A DNA stretch of 21,878 nt from Saccoglossus kowalevskii (taxonomy: Eukaryota; Hemichordata; Enteropneusta; Harrimaniidae), in assembly GCF_000003605.2 (NCBI RefSeq), contig NW_003151254.1:442119-463996 (forward strand), written 5' to 3'. The translations under genes and the position numbers were made by a program. How positions within the stretch are numbered: the first letter of the stretch is position 1; each line of letters starts with the position of its first letter. This document shows, one piece after another, positions 10,232-20,215 of this stretch. Under the pieces are notes generated by a model. It made no database searches, was not told the origin of the DNA, and worked only from the letters and a program-made list of their open reading frames with translations.

Positions 10232-11820
10232 TTAAGATTTGGGAGTTCCTATTTTGAACAACTTTTTTTTCAGGGAAGATTTTCCAGTAGCGCCATTCGC
10301 TTTCAAAAATTTTGAGATCTCAGAATATTTTTTCTTCTGTGCTAGACTGAGTGGAGTTTCACCTTTATAGTCTTTCATGCTAAGTGAGGCACCACTAGAA
10401 TATAATAACTGAACAATTTCTAAATGCCCATTCTTTGTAGCTAAATGGAGTGGTGTCTGTTTGCAGCTGTCAATGAAATCAAGAGAAGCTCCTTGATTGA
10501 CAAGTAGTTGGACAACATCATAGTGGGCTTCAGCAGCTGCAAGATGTAAAGGGGTATATCCACCAAAATCATTCAAAACTGGCAAGTCAATGTAAGCACC
10601 ATTATCAATCAACAACTCAGTGACTGCTAAGTGCCCATGTAGTGCTGCTTTGTGCAGAGGTGTGTAAAGATGCCAATTTTGAGCATTTATTGATGCGTTA
10701 AAGTGTATCAGTTTCTGAATAGTGATAGGATGACCTTGCTCAGCTGCATAATGTAACGCTGTGCAATCTTCTTGATCTCGGGCATCTACTTTAGCCCCTT
10801 GGTCCACCAGGAAATAAACAACGTTATGATGCCCATGTCCAGCGGCAAGATGCAATGCTGTGACACCCTCGGCATAATAAGTATTCATTTCCATGCTTTT
10901 GAACGTAACGTCATGAATATTAAACCCTAAATCTAAGAGGTACATACACATTTCTACATGGCCACTTGATGATGCAACATGAAAGAAATTCAGATTTCGT
11001 GCTCGCAAGGTGCTATGCGGTTTCAACTCTGAGCGTGCACCTCTCTTTACCATCATCTGAACCACTTCAACATTGCCATTGGCGATCGCCCAAAAGAGTG
11101 GTGTTTCATTAAAATTTGAAGGGATACTAATAAAAGCTTTATGATCAAGTAGAAATTTCACAATAACAGGGTTGCCATAAGAGGCTGCCAAATGCAATGG
11201 TGTGATACCATCTTTACTGCGTACGTTTACATCAAAGCCACACTCAGAGACCAGATATTTCAAAATATGTAGGTGTCCCCACTCTGCGGCTTTATGTAAT
11301 AGTGTTTTCTCTCGATCACATACAATAATTGGATCGCCACCATACCTTAACAACAACTGCACGGCCCGTAATTGACCTGCACAAACAGCCATGTACAGAG
11401 GTGTGTTACCATGATTACCAGCAATGTTAATATTGCTACCGTTTTCCCACAATGTTTGAATTAAAGCTAAATTTCCTCCACGAGCTGCATGATGCATTGA
11501 GGTCAGGTAATACTCGCATTCCCGATACTTATCAATCATCTGCATAACAGTGACATTTCTACACTTTTCTGCAACATCTCGAGCCGACAAACCTGAAAAC
11601 ATGCCAGCTTCAGATCCTGCTAGCATGTCCACGATTTCTTGGTAACTACCATAGACGTATAAACCGGTGACAATAATAGGCATATTGTAGACGGCCGCTT
11701 GATGTAAAACTGTAAATCCATCACGTTTGGCAGTCAATTCAACTCTCTTCATCAGCTCAAGAGATTCTCGTGTATCCCATCTTGCAATAGATTCAAACAA
11801 CATCTCAAAATCTTCAGCTT
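10232..11820 (-). CDS. Ankyrin-repeat protein, terminal exon with about 13 ankyrin repeats
   Basis: The exon carries 528 codons and a TAA stop. The open frame extends a little further to a TTG at 11851, which is not a eukaryotic start. The acceptor TCTCTTTTTACTTTATATCACACAG|AA, given here as a pyrimidine-rich tract ending at 11821, places the join in phase 1 and matches the exon at 14693-14797. The protein is an ankyrin array. Clear units start at DGFTVLHQAA, LTSMHHAARGG, HGNTPLYMAV, KTLLHKAAEWGH, DGITPLHLAAS, NETPLFWAIANGN, LNFFHVASSSGH, GVTALHLAAGHGH, CTALHYAAEQGH, YTPLHKAALHGH, GGYTPLHLAAAEAH, QTPLHLATKNGH and GETPLSLAQKKK. About 37 extra residues interrupt the array between units 1 and 2. 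The tail is basic (SLKKKLFKIG). Such arrays bind other proteins; no enzymatic domain is present. Confidence 0.9.
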
Positions 11821-11938
11821 CTGTGTGATATAAAGTAAAAAGAGACTGCAAAGGTGACTAAAACATAAATCTGTTTTGTAAACAACAACATTTCCAGTAT
11901 GAACATAGAGGGCGTAATACAAACATGTGTGAATGATA

Positions 11939-12110
11939 CTGTAAAAAGATTAATTATTCACTGGGATTCAATTTTGCTCATTTCGCTGACTGGAAAATGC
12001 GCTAAATTAAAACCCAGTGAATATGTAAAATTTAGCATAAAACACATTATCTAAATGATAAAACTGAATTTAAAACCCACTGAATATGCCTAAAATTAGT
12101 CATTTTACAG
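11939..12110. mobile_element. MITE, copy 2 with an internal deletion
   Basis: A 172-base copy of the element at 2483-2689, again CTGTAAAA...TTTTACAG between TA dinucleotides (11937-11938 and 12111-12112). It matches copy 1 closely across the shared part but lacks about 33 bases near the right end, which removes the fourth CCCAGTGAA motif and most of the right inverted repeat inside the terminal 15 or so bases. It lies 118 bases upstream, in gene sense, of the ankyrin exon acceptor, so it is carried in that intron. Confidence 0.85.
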
Positions 12111-14163
12111 TATCATAAAGATGGCAATGAGCCCCAGCAAAATTAATTACATCAAATTTGCATCATTTGGAAAACCAAATTTATGACATTCCCAGTGACC
12201 TATGTGACCTTGTGCATGAATACCATTTCTAGTTGCAGTCTGAATCCACAAACACACGGTCTTTATTTAACACAGAATGGTAACATGCACAAACCTGAGC
12301 CATCGTTACAACAACAAATATTTAATTCCTAACTTTCTTTGCAATTGATACAGGAAAAAGAGCAAATATTTAATTTACGATACGAAGCATGATTAAAAAC
12401 GGGTACCTGAAATGATTATTATTTTCAACGAGTTAGTACTTCTAATAAATAACCTGGCATGACAAAATTATTTTGGATCAGTCACTACTACTATGACCTT
12501 TGACCCATACTTTCCTGTGAAGCTAAGACAGTCCTTCATATTTTATCCTATCTTTAGTACCACCTGTTACATCATATATTACATAATTAGTCTGGTCTAT
12601 ACTTCTTTTACAGTAATCAAAAAATATACAATACAGTCAAATGTTAAAACCTTGATGATTATGACATTTTGAGTCGCTATGACTCCCCAGGGACCCTATG
12701 AAAATATTCACTGCTACAAAATTTAACAACTTTCCCTAACTCATGAAATTTACAAAATTAAAAACCTTTTTTTTCACTTCACATATACGTTATTATAACA
12801 TTTACAGAAAAATATTCCTAGAATTGCTTTTTTTCTATCTGCTTAGAGATCAATATCCCGATTTCAGAAATACCACAATACAAGCTGTTTCACTGAAATG
12901 TTTCTCAGCATCAGATGGTAAAATATGCCAACTGTTGCATGAATAAAATGAGATCAATTTTCAAAAGTCAAAGGTTACTATTCTTAAGGTCGTTCGCGTG
13001 AATTTTCATCTATAAATATATCACATTTCACCCAGTATGAAAAATTAATTCAAGGGAAAACCTAGCACAATTTATTATTTTGCAACGATTCCAAAGCAAT
13101 ATTACACAGAAATATTTAGCCGCATATTATCTGTTTTTCGCCATATGTTTCCTGAGACAATTTTGAAATATGTTTACCAATGATGAATTCTTGAAATGTT
13201 GTAATTCTTTTGTAAATATTTGACTGATTATTGATGGATGCAAAATTTAGATCAAAGTTTTATTATCAAGGGCAACCAAATGTATAAAAACTACATTGCT
13301 ACTATGTAAATGTCCAGGAAATGGTAGCTTAATATTTTAACAAATCTAGATTTTGATGCCAATCATAGAAAAAATATTTAATTTTAAATTATTATTTTAA
13401 TTTAACATTTATTTTGAATAATTATTTCTTAATACAAAGAATAAGAGCTTGTGATGTTGGCATCAGTATCAATTACATATTCTCAAAAATAACATATGTA
13501 TAATCTATTAATAGTCCCCTTTTTGGACGGTGTTGTGTTCATCCAAACTGTTCTATCATAAAAAATGATGGGTACATACAAGCAATAGCAAAATTGTTTG
13601 ATTTTATCATGAAAAATACCCTTAATTTTTTACAATAGACGCAATGCTGGAAAAAATGAACCAGGTACGTGAAGGTTAGCTAACACTAGTAATCACAAAA
13701 GAGTTATTACAGTTGCTTACGATCACCTAGGTGTGGTCTACCAAGATTTATTGTATTTCAACGGTTCGCTGAAAACGCGTGTTCCACCAGGGACCAACAA
13801 AATAAATACAAACATATAATGGCTGCTATTCTTCCTCTTAGAATGTTTTATCATGTGCAATTAAAGGAATATGCAATGTTGCTTTTTAAAATAATAATAA
13901 GTTATTTTTGGAAAATCAGAAATTTAAATTAATTCTTATTTCTATTTCAATTAATCTATACATTTACATTGTCATGTTACTTCACTTTCATAACTAGAAT
14001 TATAATTTAAGTTGTATTATTTGAATATAACACAATATTAACCATGCAGAAATTCTGAGGCAGTGTAGGACAAGTATTTCATATTCTGTTGTAATGGAAC
14101 CGCTAAATTATTCTCAGCTTTGTTCTGAAAATATATTAACATTCTTACTAATGCAAGATGATC

Positions 14164-14178
14164 ACCCCCCCCCCCCCC
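14164..14178 (+). repeat. Poly-C microsatellite (about 15 C)
   Basis: A run of about 15 cytosines (poly-G on the minus strand) in an otherwise AT-rich intron. A guanine run of this length in the transcribed sense could form G-quadruplex-type structure and is prone to length change and to sequencing error. Confidence 0.8.
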
Positions 14179-14692
14179 ACTGCAATGAAGTTAACAACCC
14201 ATAGATATTTTAAATTGTTGGAAAATATCTTTAACGATTCATTACAACTTTGATTTGTGAAATTTACGCTCAGGTACGGTGCAAATCTATTATTGTACAA
14301 TGTGTGTGATAGAGAAAAAAAACAACACTGCAGAGTGGGGATGTATTTTGAAATATTTGCAGCTGCAGAGACCAAACATTTACTGATAACCTGCATAATT
14401 TTAGTTTCAAATTAACAGGAAATGAGACCCTAGTATAAATCAAACGTACTCTCCAGGAGTCCATTCTCCTCACTGGTTATGTTACATTTTGATTAATATC
14501 TTTTATGCAAACATATAATAGCAAGTAAAATTAAAGGTGGACTAGTTTGTGGATGGTAACAAAGTGATGAAAAGGTTTCCACAAAAGTATAATAAACATG
14601 GAGGGTAAAACACTAGCCATTCTTAAATATCCCATGAAATCGTCATTACTAAAACTACTATTACTCAAGACATTTCTGTAGTATTGACTTAC

Positions 14693-14797
14693 CTGCAGAT
14701 AGTGCTGGATTAGCTTGAATACTCTTTGTAACTTTGTTGCCATCTATTGACCCAGCACTAATATTACTCTCTAATTCATAGTTATCATCATAAAAAC
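14693..14797 (-). CDS. Ankyrin-repeat gene, 35-codon linker exon
   Basis: The acceptor is TTTCTTTACTTCACCAG|GT and the donor TCTGCAG|GTAAGT, both strong. The exon is 105 bases, phase 1 at both ends, so it could be included or skipped without changing frame. It encodes FYDDNYELESNIS followed by AGSIDGNKVTKSIQANPALSA: polar, with no domain. Its two leading bases complete the glycine codon started at the end of the 3.9-kb exon, and its last base G joins AA of the ankyrin exon to give glutamate. It is too short for a standard open-frame cut-off, and the splice sites and the phase match are what identify it. As a cassette exon it may adjust the linker between the disordered region and the ankyrin array. 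Confidence 0.8.
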
Positions 14798-15890
14798 CTG
14801 GTGAAGTAAAGAAAAATCATTATCAAGCACAATTCCATATGTCACCACCTTTTGTCCCCTTTTACAAAGAATATTTTTATATATACAAGTATTCCAAAAC
14901 CTGCAACCACTAGAAAATTAGGTATATTTGTGGTACAAACAATTATCAAAACAAATTACTGAAAATACGCAAAAATAGGCAAAATGTTAGCGGAAAAATC
15001 ATGCTGCTCTTTGAATGAAATTTTTTTCCTGCCAACTTTTGAGTTCTGGTGCAACGTTTTGTACATTTTTGTTTATTTAAAATTTTCCTTTCCTTGTTTA
15101 TTTCTGATCATATGGGCAAAATATTCCATTTGCTACAGGTTTCAATCAAAAGTTTTGAAAAAATATTTGAAAAATAACAATTTGGCAGGATGACAAGTAT
15201 TTATTCTTAATAGTTTTAATTTTCGAGGGGGATTTTCCCCAAAAAACAATACAGAAAAAATCCAAGCTTATATGTCATGCAATACAACAATCTTTTCCTA
15301 TATCACTAAATGATTATCTCTTTCAGAATATGACTCTTACCAATCATAAAAAATTTCAGATTACAGAACAAATTTATACATATTTACACACGAACAGACA
15401 ACTGATGTTTTAATTTATTAAGCCAACCAATAGACAAGGTTTTGATTTCCAGGTCTGTCCCTTGGTTTGCAATATACTGAGCATCTTCATGACAAATATG
15501 GGGGTTGATTTTATAACCGATCATTTAAGAGCTTGTTTAATACACATGTTTGTTTATACTAGGTTGTGGTTGATCAAAGCCACTAATATTTCAAAACATG
15601 GCGAATAAAAATCAGTATTTTTTAATGTATTCTGTCACATGTTTCTCAAGCAGTAGTAGAAAATAGAATTTTTACTGTGAACGAAAATGAAAACTGCATA
15701 GTTAGATCGCCATTCATTTACTTGCATGGTATATAAACATGTAAATATCAAAGCAATTCAACAGGTGGTTGAAATTATAAAAGTATGAACAGATTCACGC
15801 TTATTGAGATTTAATGGATTGGACAAACAATATATTATTCAAAGAGTAGCACATCTTTCTTGCTAAGAATTCTGGGACTTTTTAACTTAC
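14798..15890 (-). other. 1.1-kb intron of the ankyrin gene
   Basis: Bounded by the donor AAGCG|GTAAGT at 15890 and the acceptor CTTCACCAG at 14798. It contains the transposase-like relic listed at 15384-15524. Read-through into this intron would stop after 18 residues at 15835-15837. I see nothing else of note. Confidence 0.65.
15384..15524 (-). pseudogene. Relic resembling a CENP-B/Tigger-type transposase DNA-binding domain
   Basis: A 46-codon frame, ATG at 15524 to TAA at 15384, that looks like real protein in the middle of an intron. Its second half reads HEDAQYIANQG, then TDLEIKT and LSIGWLNKLKHQLSVRV. This resembles the end of the HTH_Tnp_Tc5/CENP-B domain of pogo, Tigger and Jerky proteins, where an (E)KA-x-x-(I/L)A helix is followed by S-x-GWL-x-(R/K)F-K-x-R and I/V-x-x-R. 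Here KA is DA and the usual F is L. Nothing of the rest of a transposase is visible on either side. I take it as a degraded insertion fragment. The alternative is an unrecognised exon with a GT|GTAAAT donor, but the phases do not fit the host gene. The family match is from memory of the pattern only. Confidence 0.4.
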
Positions 15891-18800
15891 CGCTTAATCT
15901 CTGCTTAAATGAACTATCTGTCTTGGGAGGATGTATTATCAATTTAGGTGCTGGATTTGAAGACTTGGCTGTGACTGTTTCTATCTTGGGAGCATCTTGA
16001 ATCTTTGGAGTTGCATCTTTATGAGAGTCAATATTAAACTTCTCAGTAGTTGCATGTGTTGAAGTGTGTTCGAGTTTTTGAATTGCAGCTTTTACCATTG
16101 CACGTGTTATGGCATCTGGATCCTGTTCTTGTTGAACTGGTTGGGAAATTGCTGTCGAAGTTGAACCTAACTGAGAATCTGGTATTGTGGTATTTTCTTT
16201 TGTTGAGTACAGTTGCTTGTTCTCGAGAACTGTTGGTTCTGCCATTTCGTCAACAGTTTCGGATGTATAAATGCTCACAGCTGGACTACTTATCCAATCA
16301 TCAATGACAGGTACAAGTACATCAGTATCATTGGTTTCATCCTCAGTAGCTGCAGGTATCTGCGTATTTGAGATGTCTTGTTCGGTTATCACTGGTTCCG
16401 ATTTATTTATTTTCCAATCGGGATGGAAGACTTTACGTATCGGAGGAGTCGGAGGTGTCTTTGTCACATTTCTAGGAAAGGTATTGTCAGCATACAAATT
16501 TACAGGATTATCCTCACTAAGCTGTTCATTGATGAAATCTTGCTTCACTTCTTCTATAACCTTACCATCAATGTTCTCATGCTGTACAACTAATATGTTC
16601 TTAGATTTCTTTACAGTACCACTCTTACTTTGGACAACCATGGTCTTGTTTACATCTGGTATATTATCCTCACTGTGAATAAGTGCATGTAAAATTTTAT
16701 TTTCAGTCATTGTGGAGTCAGCTTCTCTCTCTGTTATCATATTTATATCTTGTAGATTGTCTTCACTGGTATGAACAATTGCTTGGACACATTCATTTCT
16801 GTGTTCATTCATCACAGAGTCTTCATCCTCAACATCATTCTGAACATAGCTCTCATTTTGGTCAAACACTTTAGATTTGTTTTCATCCATCAAGAGATCT
16901 TCATTCTCAAAACTCTCCCTAACCCTACTGTCATTTTGGACAACCACACTCTTGCCTATGTGCCATGCTTCATCTTCACTCGTGTGAATAATTGCTTGCA
17001 TACTTCCAGTTTTGTTTTCATTCATCATTGCATCTTCACTTTCAACTTTGTTACGAATATCATCTAGAAACTGTCTTTCTGGCAGTGACTGCAAAGAAAA
17101 ATCTTCACTCGTTTCAGATAATGTATTTTCCTGGCTTGTTTCCTCGCTGTCCACACCTACAGATAGATCGCCTAAAAGACTACTAATGACATACGAGCTG
17201 ATATCTTCAAATGCATGCTTGTTATACACTTTACTTGTATTTTCTTTTTTGTAAGCTGTTTCATGAAAAGTATCATTTGTCTCAGTATCAAAATTTTGCG
17301 TTTTCATGTTATTGCCAGGGGCAGATTGACTAACACCATTACTAGCTTCAGTCATTGATGTTGTTGAGGACTTTGGAACACGTCTGGATGTCCATTCTCT
17401 GTGACCCCATGGACTTTGTGATTCACTGCTGGAAATGGGTTTAGCATCAATTACATCCTTGAAGAACGCATCTCTTCTTTTATCTCGTTCACTCTTCAAT
17501 CTGTTCTCAGTTACCACAGCAATGGGCGCTACATCACTGTATTGATGAGGATCCTTCACTGGAGCCATTTCTTCCTGCCTTACATTTAAAGGCATGTTAA
17601 CTGAATCAGTATTGCACTTTGTCTCAGTAACTATGGGAACAGACATCATTTTCATCGAATCATCTTTCTGGAAAGGAGCATTCACAGATGCACTTATTAC
17701 TTGCTCCTCAATTAAACTCCCTTTTTCTGAATCATTCTTTTTGTCGCTTTGTTTATTCTGTGGTGTGATATAAAAGTCATCAATAATTGCATCAGAATGT
17801 TTTTCGCCAACAAGAGCAGTTTGTACCTTCATAGCCACCACGTCTGGTCCAAGACCAAGAAGTTTTGCTGCCCTTTCTATAACATCAATCTCCACGTCAG
17901 CGTCTTGCACATCGGTGTGTTTGGGTACATTATCACACTCATCGGAATCCACTTCGGGTAGTGTTTCATTTTCTTTTTCCGGGGTGTCTGCATTTAGCTC
18001 TGAAATTGGCAGTTGAGGTAACATATCCATTTCATCAGTTGTTGTTACTTGGATATCATCATCTGACAAACTCCGAAATTTTTTGTAAAAAGACTGAGTA
18101 TCTTTAGTTTTTTGTATGACAGTGCTCTCTATAATGTTTTCATTGTCTGCTGCCTTCATTGGGGAAATGTCAGCTTCATCTTCTATAGACAAATTTCCAA
18201 CTTCCACTTCATGATCTGACTCTACTCTTTTTAGGGATGATTTAAGAATTCCTCTTGACATACTCCCTGCTCTGTTTTCATCTTTCATGAATCCTGAATC
18301 TATTGCCATATTAACTGTATCAATTTCATTTTCCTCAGCAAATTTTACATATTTTACTGGTTTCACAGACACATATTTTGGATAACGCTTCGGAATAGCT
18401 CCCTTATCCTGACTGTTGATAAGCAGCTTATCTGGATCGCTATGGTAACTGCTATATATATCATTCTCTTTAAAACGCAAGGGATTAGTTGCATCACCCT
18501 GGGAATCATTTTGTCTATTCTGATTCAAGATATGGAAACTCCCAGCTGGTCTATCTTCTAGAAAACTCCTAGTTACAGCAACATTTTGTGTAATTTTCAG
18601 AGTTTCTTCTTCAGGTTCTGGTGGAGTTTTCCTACCAGTGGTGATGGAGGGGTCAGTTTTAAGTATCACATCTTTTTCATCAGCCACTGACTGTTTGAGG
18701 TGTCCTGGTTCATCTTTTATTTTGCATGTTTCAATGTCACCCACTATATCTTCCATTACCTCTAAAGTACAGTCCTGCTTGTCATTTTCCAAATTATCTT

Positions 18801-19814
18801 TCTCAATTCCTGTTACCTTGGCAACCAGTCTTTGCTCATCCGTAAGGGCAACAGGGGCACTGTAACTCTCAAAATGTTTTGCAACTTGTGGTGGGGGTGA
18901 TTTTGGTCCACTATCATCCCAGTTTACATCGGGTAATCTTGGTGCTCTTATTGTTACCACCTTGTGTGTAACAGATTTTGATTTTGTGCTGTTAATGTTC
19001 TCATTGACACAAGGTCCTAAAGCTGTTATTGCACCTGTTGGTTTTGCTGTGTATACTGTACTGCTGAGCGGTGAAGAATCTACACCTTGCAAGCCATGTA
19101 CTCTTTTTCGTAACTTTTCAATTTTATCAATAATTTCTTGCGGTGTTACCTCCGATGGTTTTTTCTTCATTGGGACATCACTGCTCGACCAATCAATGGT
19201 GGTACTACATGTAGGTGACTGCATTTTACTAGTAGGCGAGATCTGGAATGAAAATTTTTTCTCACCAGAGTTTCCAGTGACCGTGCCTACATGACGTTTA
19301 TCATCAATGTTAGCATTTGTATCTGATATTACATAATCAAACGTCCGTCCAACCATCCTTTCTTCAACACAAGTTTTATGTTTCTCAAGTTTTTCAATCT
19401 TTTTAATTTCTTGTGCGTCTGAAATAGATTTCCCTTCACTCTTTATTTGAAGAGAGCTGCCATACTGTTCATGACTATTGCGTTTCACTCCACTATTCAT
19501 ATTAGATGCACTTAACGGTTGTGTGGCATATTTAGGCATTGATTTACTCATTGTGCTGTAGTCTTGGACAGAATTATCCTTGTTAGTCGGTGTGAATAAT
19601 GATCTTATTGTTGTTTCGTTGTCATCTTTCTCATGGTAGTAATTCATTTTTTTTCTTTCATCATCTGTATTATCATTCACATCTTCAGGTTGGTGTGTTT
19701 TTGTGGCAACTCCTCTGTGACGAAGATTTTTATCTTCTTGTAATTCCATAGGTTTATTATCTGGCAAGGTTTGCTTACTTTCTGTAGAATTCTCATTAGT
19801 TTTGGTTGCCTGAC
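15891..19814 (-). CDS. Ankyrin-repeat gene, 3.9-kb exon encoding a long disordered acidic region
   Basis: The open frame runs 1,307 codons between the acceptor CTCGTTTATTGCAG|GT (19814) and the donor AAGCG|GTAAGT (15891), phase 1 at both ends. The first apparent start inside it is TTG, and the residues before it (QATKTNENSTESKQT) remain open up to the acceptor, so the true start is in an upstream exon not identified. The protein is rich in E, D, S, T, K and N and has no globular domain I recognise. Local features are a short coiled-coil-like helix (EIIDKIEKLRKRVHGL, about 19090-19140), a possible PP1-type RVxF site (KYVKF, about 18340-18360), a hydrophobic helix (IERAAKLLGLGPDVVAMKV, about 17830-17890), an SH3-type proline motif (TPPTPPIRK, about 16430-16460) and four degenerate repeats at 16620-17050. 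An interaction scaffold is the likely role. Confidence 0.85.
16620..17050 (-). repeat. Four degenerate protein repeats within the large exon
   Basis: Four units of about 25-40 residues follow one another: SEDAMMNENKTGSMQAIIHT then SEDEAWHIGKSVVVQND; ENEDLLMDENKSKVF then DQNESYVQND; EDEDSVMNEHRNECVQAIVHT then SEDNLQDIN; DSTMTENKILHALIH then SEDNIPDVNKTMVVQ. The shared pattern is (E/D)D-x-M-x-EN-K, a gap, A-(I/L)-(I/V)-H-(T)-SED, then D-(I/V)-x-K-x-x-VVQ. They arose by internal duplication of this exon and have since diverged. Conservation of the SED and H(T)SED core suggests constraint, perhaps as phosphorylated or partner-binding short motifs. Confidence 0.6.
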
Positions 19815-20130
19815 CTGCAATAAACGAGATATGAATGTTAAAAAAGATTTGTAAGATATCCCTGTAGCTAAATCATTTACTGATGGTACATCGTTCAGTG
19901 TAATCATTTCTGGAGTGAAAAGGTTTGGGAAAAAACACAGCAATTAGATTGAACAACATAAAATACAGACAAGTAGAAACTGAATGAAAAAACATTTCCG
20001 TCCAATCAAACCTATGAATAGAATAATAGACTGCAGAATTAACTCGTGTCATGGGCAGGGATTTTGAAAATGAAAATTACCATGAAATGATCATGTTTAA
20101 CTGACCTGAATTAATTACTAATTACCTACA
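19815..20130. other. Intron upstream of the 3.9-kb exon
   Basis: The acceptor of the large exon lies at its left edge. A minus-strand open frame over 19677-19943 overlaps the exon in a different frame and is a shadow of it. A second AG with a good pyrimidine tract (CCTTTTCACTCCAG at about 19911) is followed by a short open segment that meets no GT donor in a fitting phase, so I do not call an exon. Confidence 0.45.
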
Positions 20131-20215
20131 ACATATATGTGCTTCAGCAAATATATCTTCGTGAATTGTCAACAGTGAGCCACGTTGGCCACAATATTTA
20201 AATTCACATCTCTGC
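20126..20215 (-). other. Weak candidate exon with a Cys/His-rich peptide
   Basis: An ATG at about 20215 opens MQRCEFKYCGQRGSLLTIHE followed by DIFAEAHICC, ending at a donor-like GTAG|GTAATT. The peptide has cysteines and histidines spaced as in small zinc-binding motifs. However, the donor is in phase 2 and does not fit the 3.9-kb exon, the upstream AG has a poor pyrimidine tract, and the segment is short. It could be a chance frame, a fragment of a repeat, or an exon of an alternative transcript. Confidence 0.2.

Larger units (their letters stand above)
11821..14692 (-). other. 2.9-kb intron of the ankyrin gene
   Basis: Bounded by the donor CTGCAG|GTAAGT at 14692 and the acceptor ATCACACAG at 11821. 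It contains MITE copy 2 near the acceptor and a C15 run at 14164-14178. A second AG at 11846 (CCTTTGCAG|TCT) would give a phase-0 join that does not fit the upstream exon. I see no further convincing exon; other open frames at 12743-12946, 14148-14396 and 14270-14473 look random. Confidence 0.6.

Noticed and set aside
13620-13668. Possible plus-strand mini-exon between TTTTTTACAATAG and CAG|GTACGT, coding AMLEKMNQ
   Set aside because: Both splice-like sites are acceptable, but it is isolated inside a minus-strand intron with no partner exon on the plus strand.
16050-19294. Numerous plus-strand open frames of 63-135 codons
   Set aside because: All are antisense to the 3.9-kb minus-strand exon and arise from its codon bias. 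They are rich in F, L and S with no domains.
19845-19911. Candidate exon after TTCACTCCAG with MITLNDVPSVNDLATG
   Set aside because: The only GT in reach gives phase 0, which does not fit the next exon. A join to 19814 would need a non-GT donor and an intron of about 45 bases.
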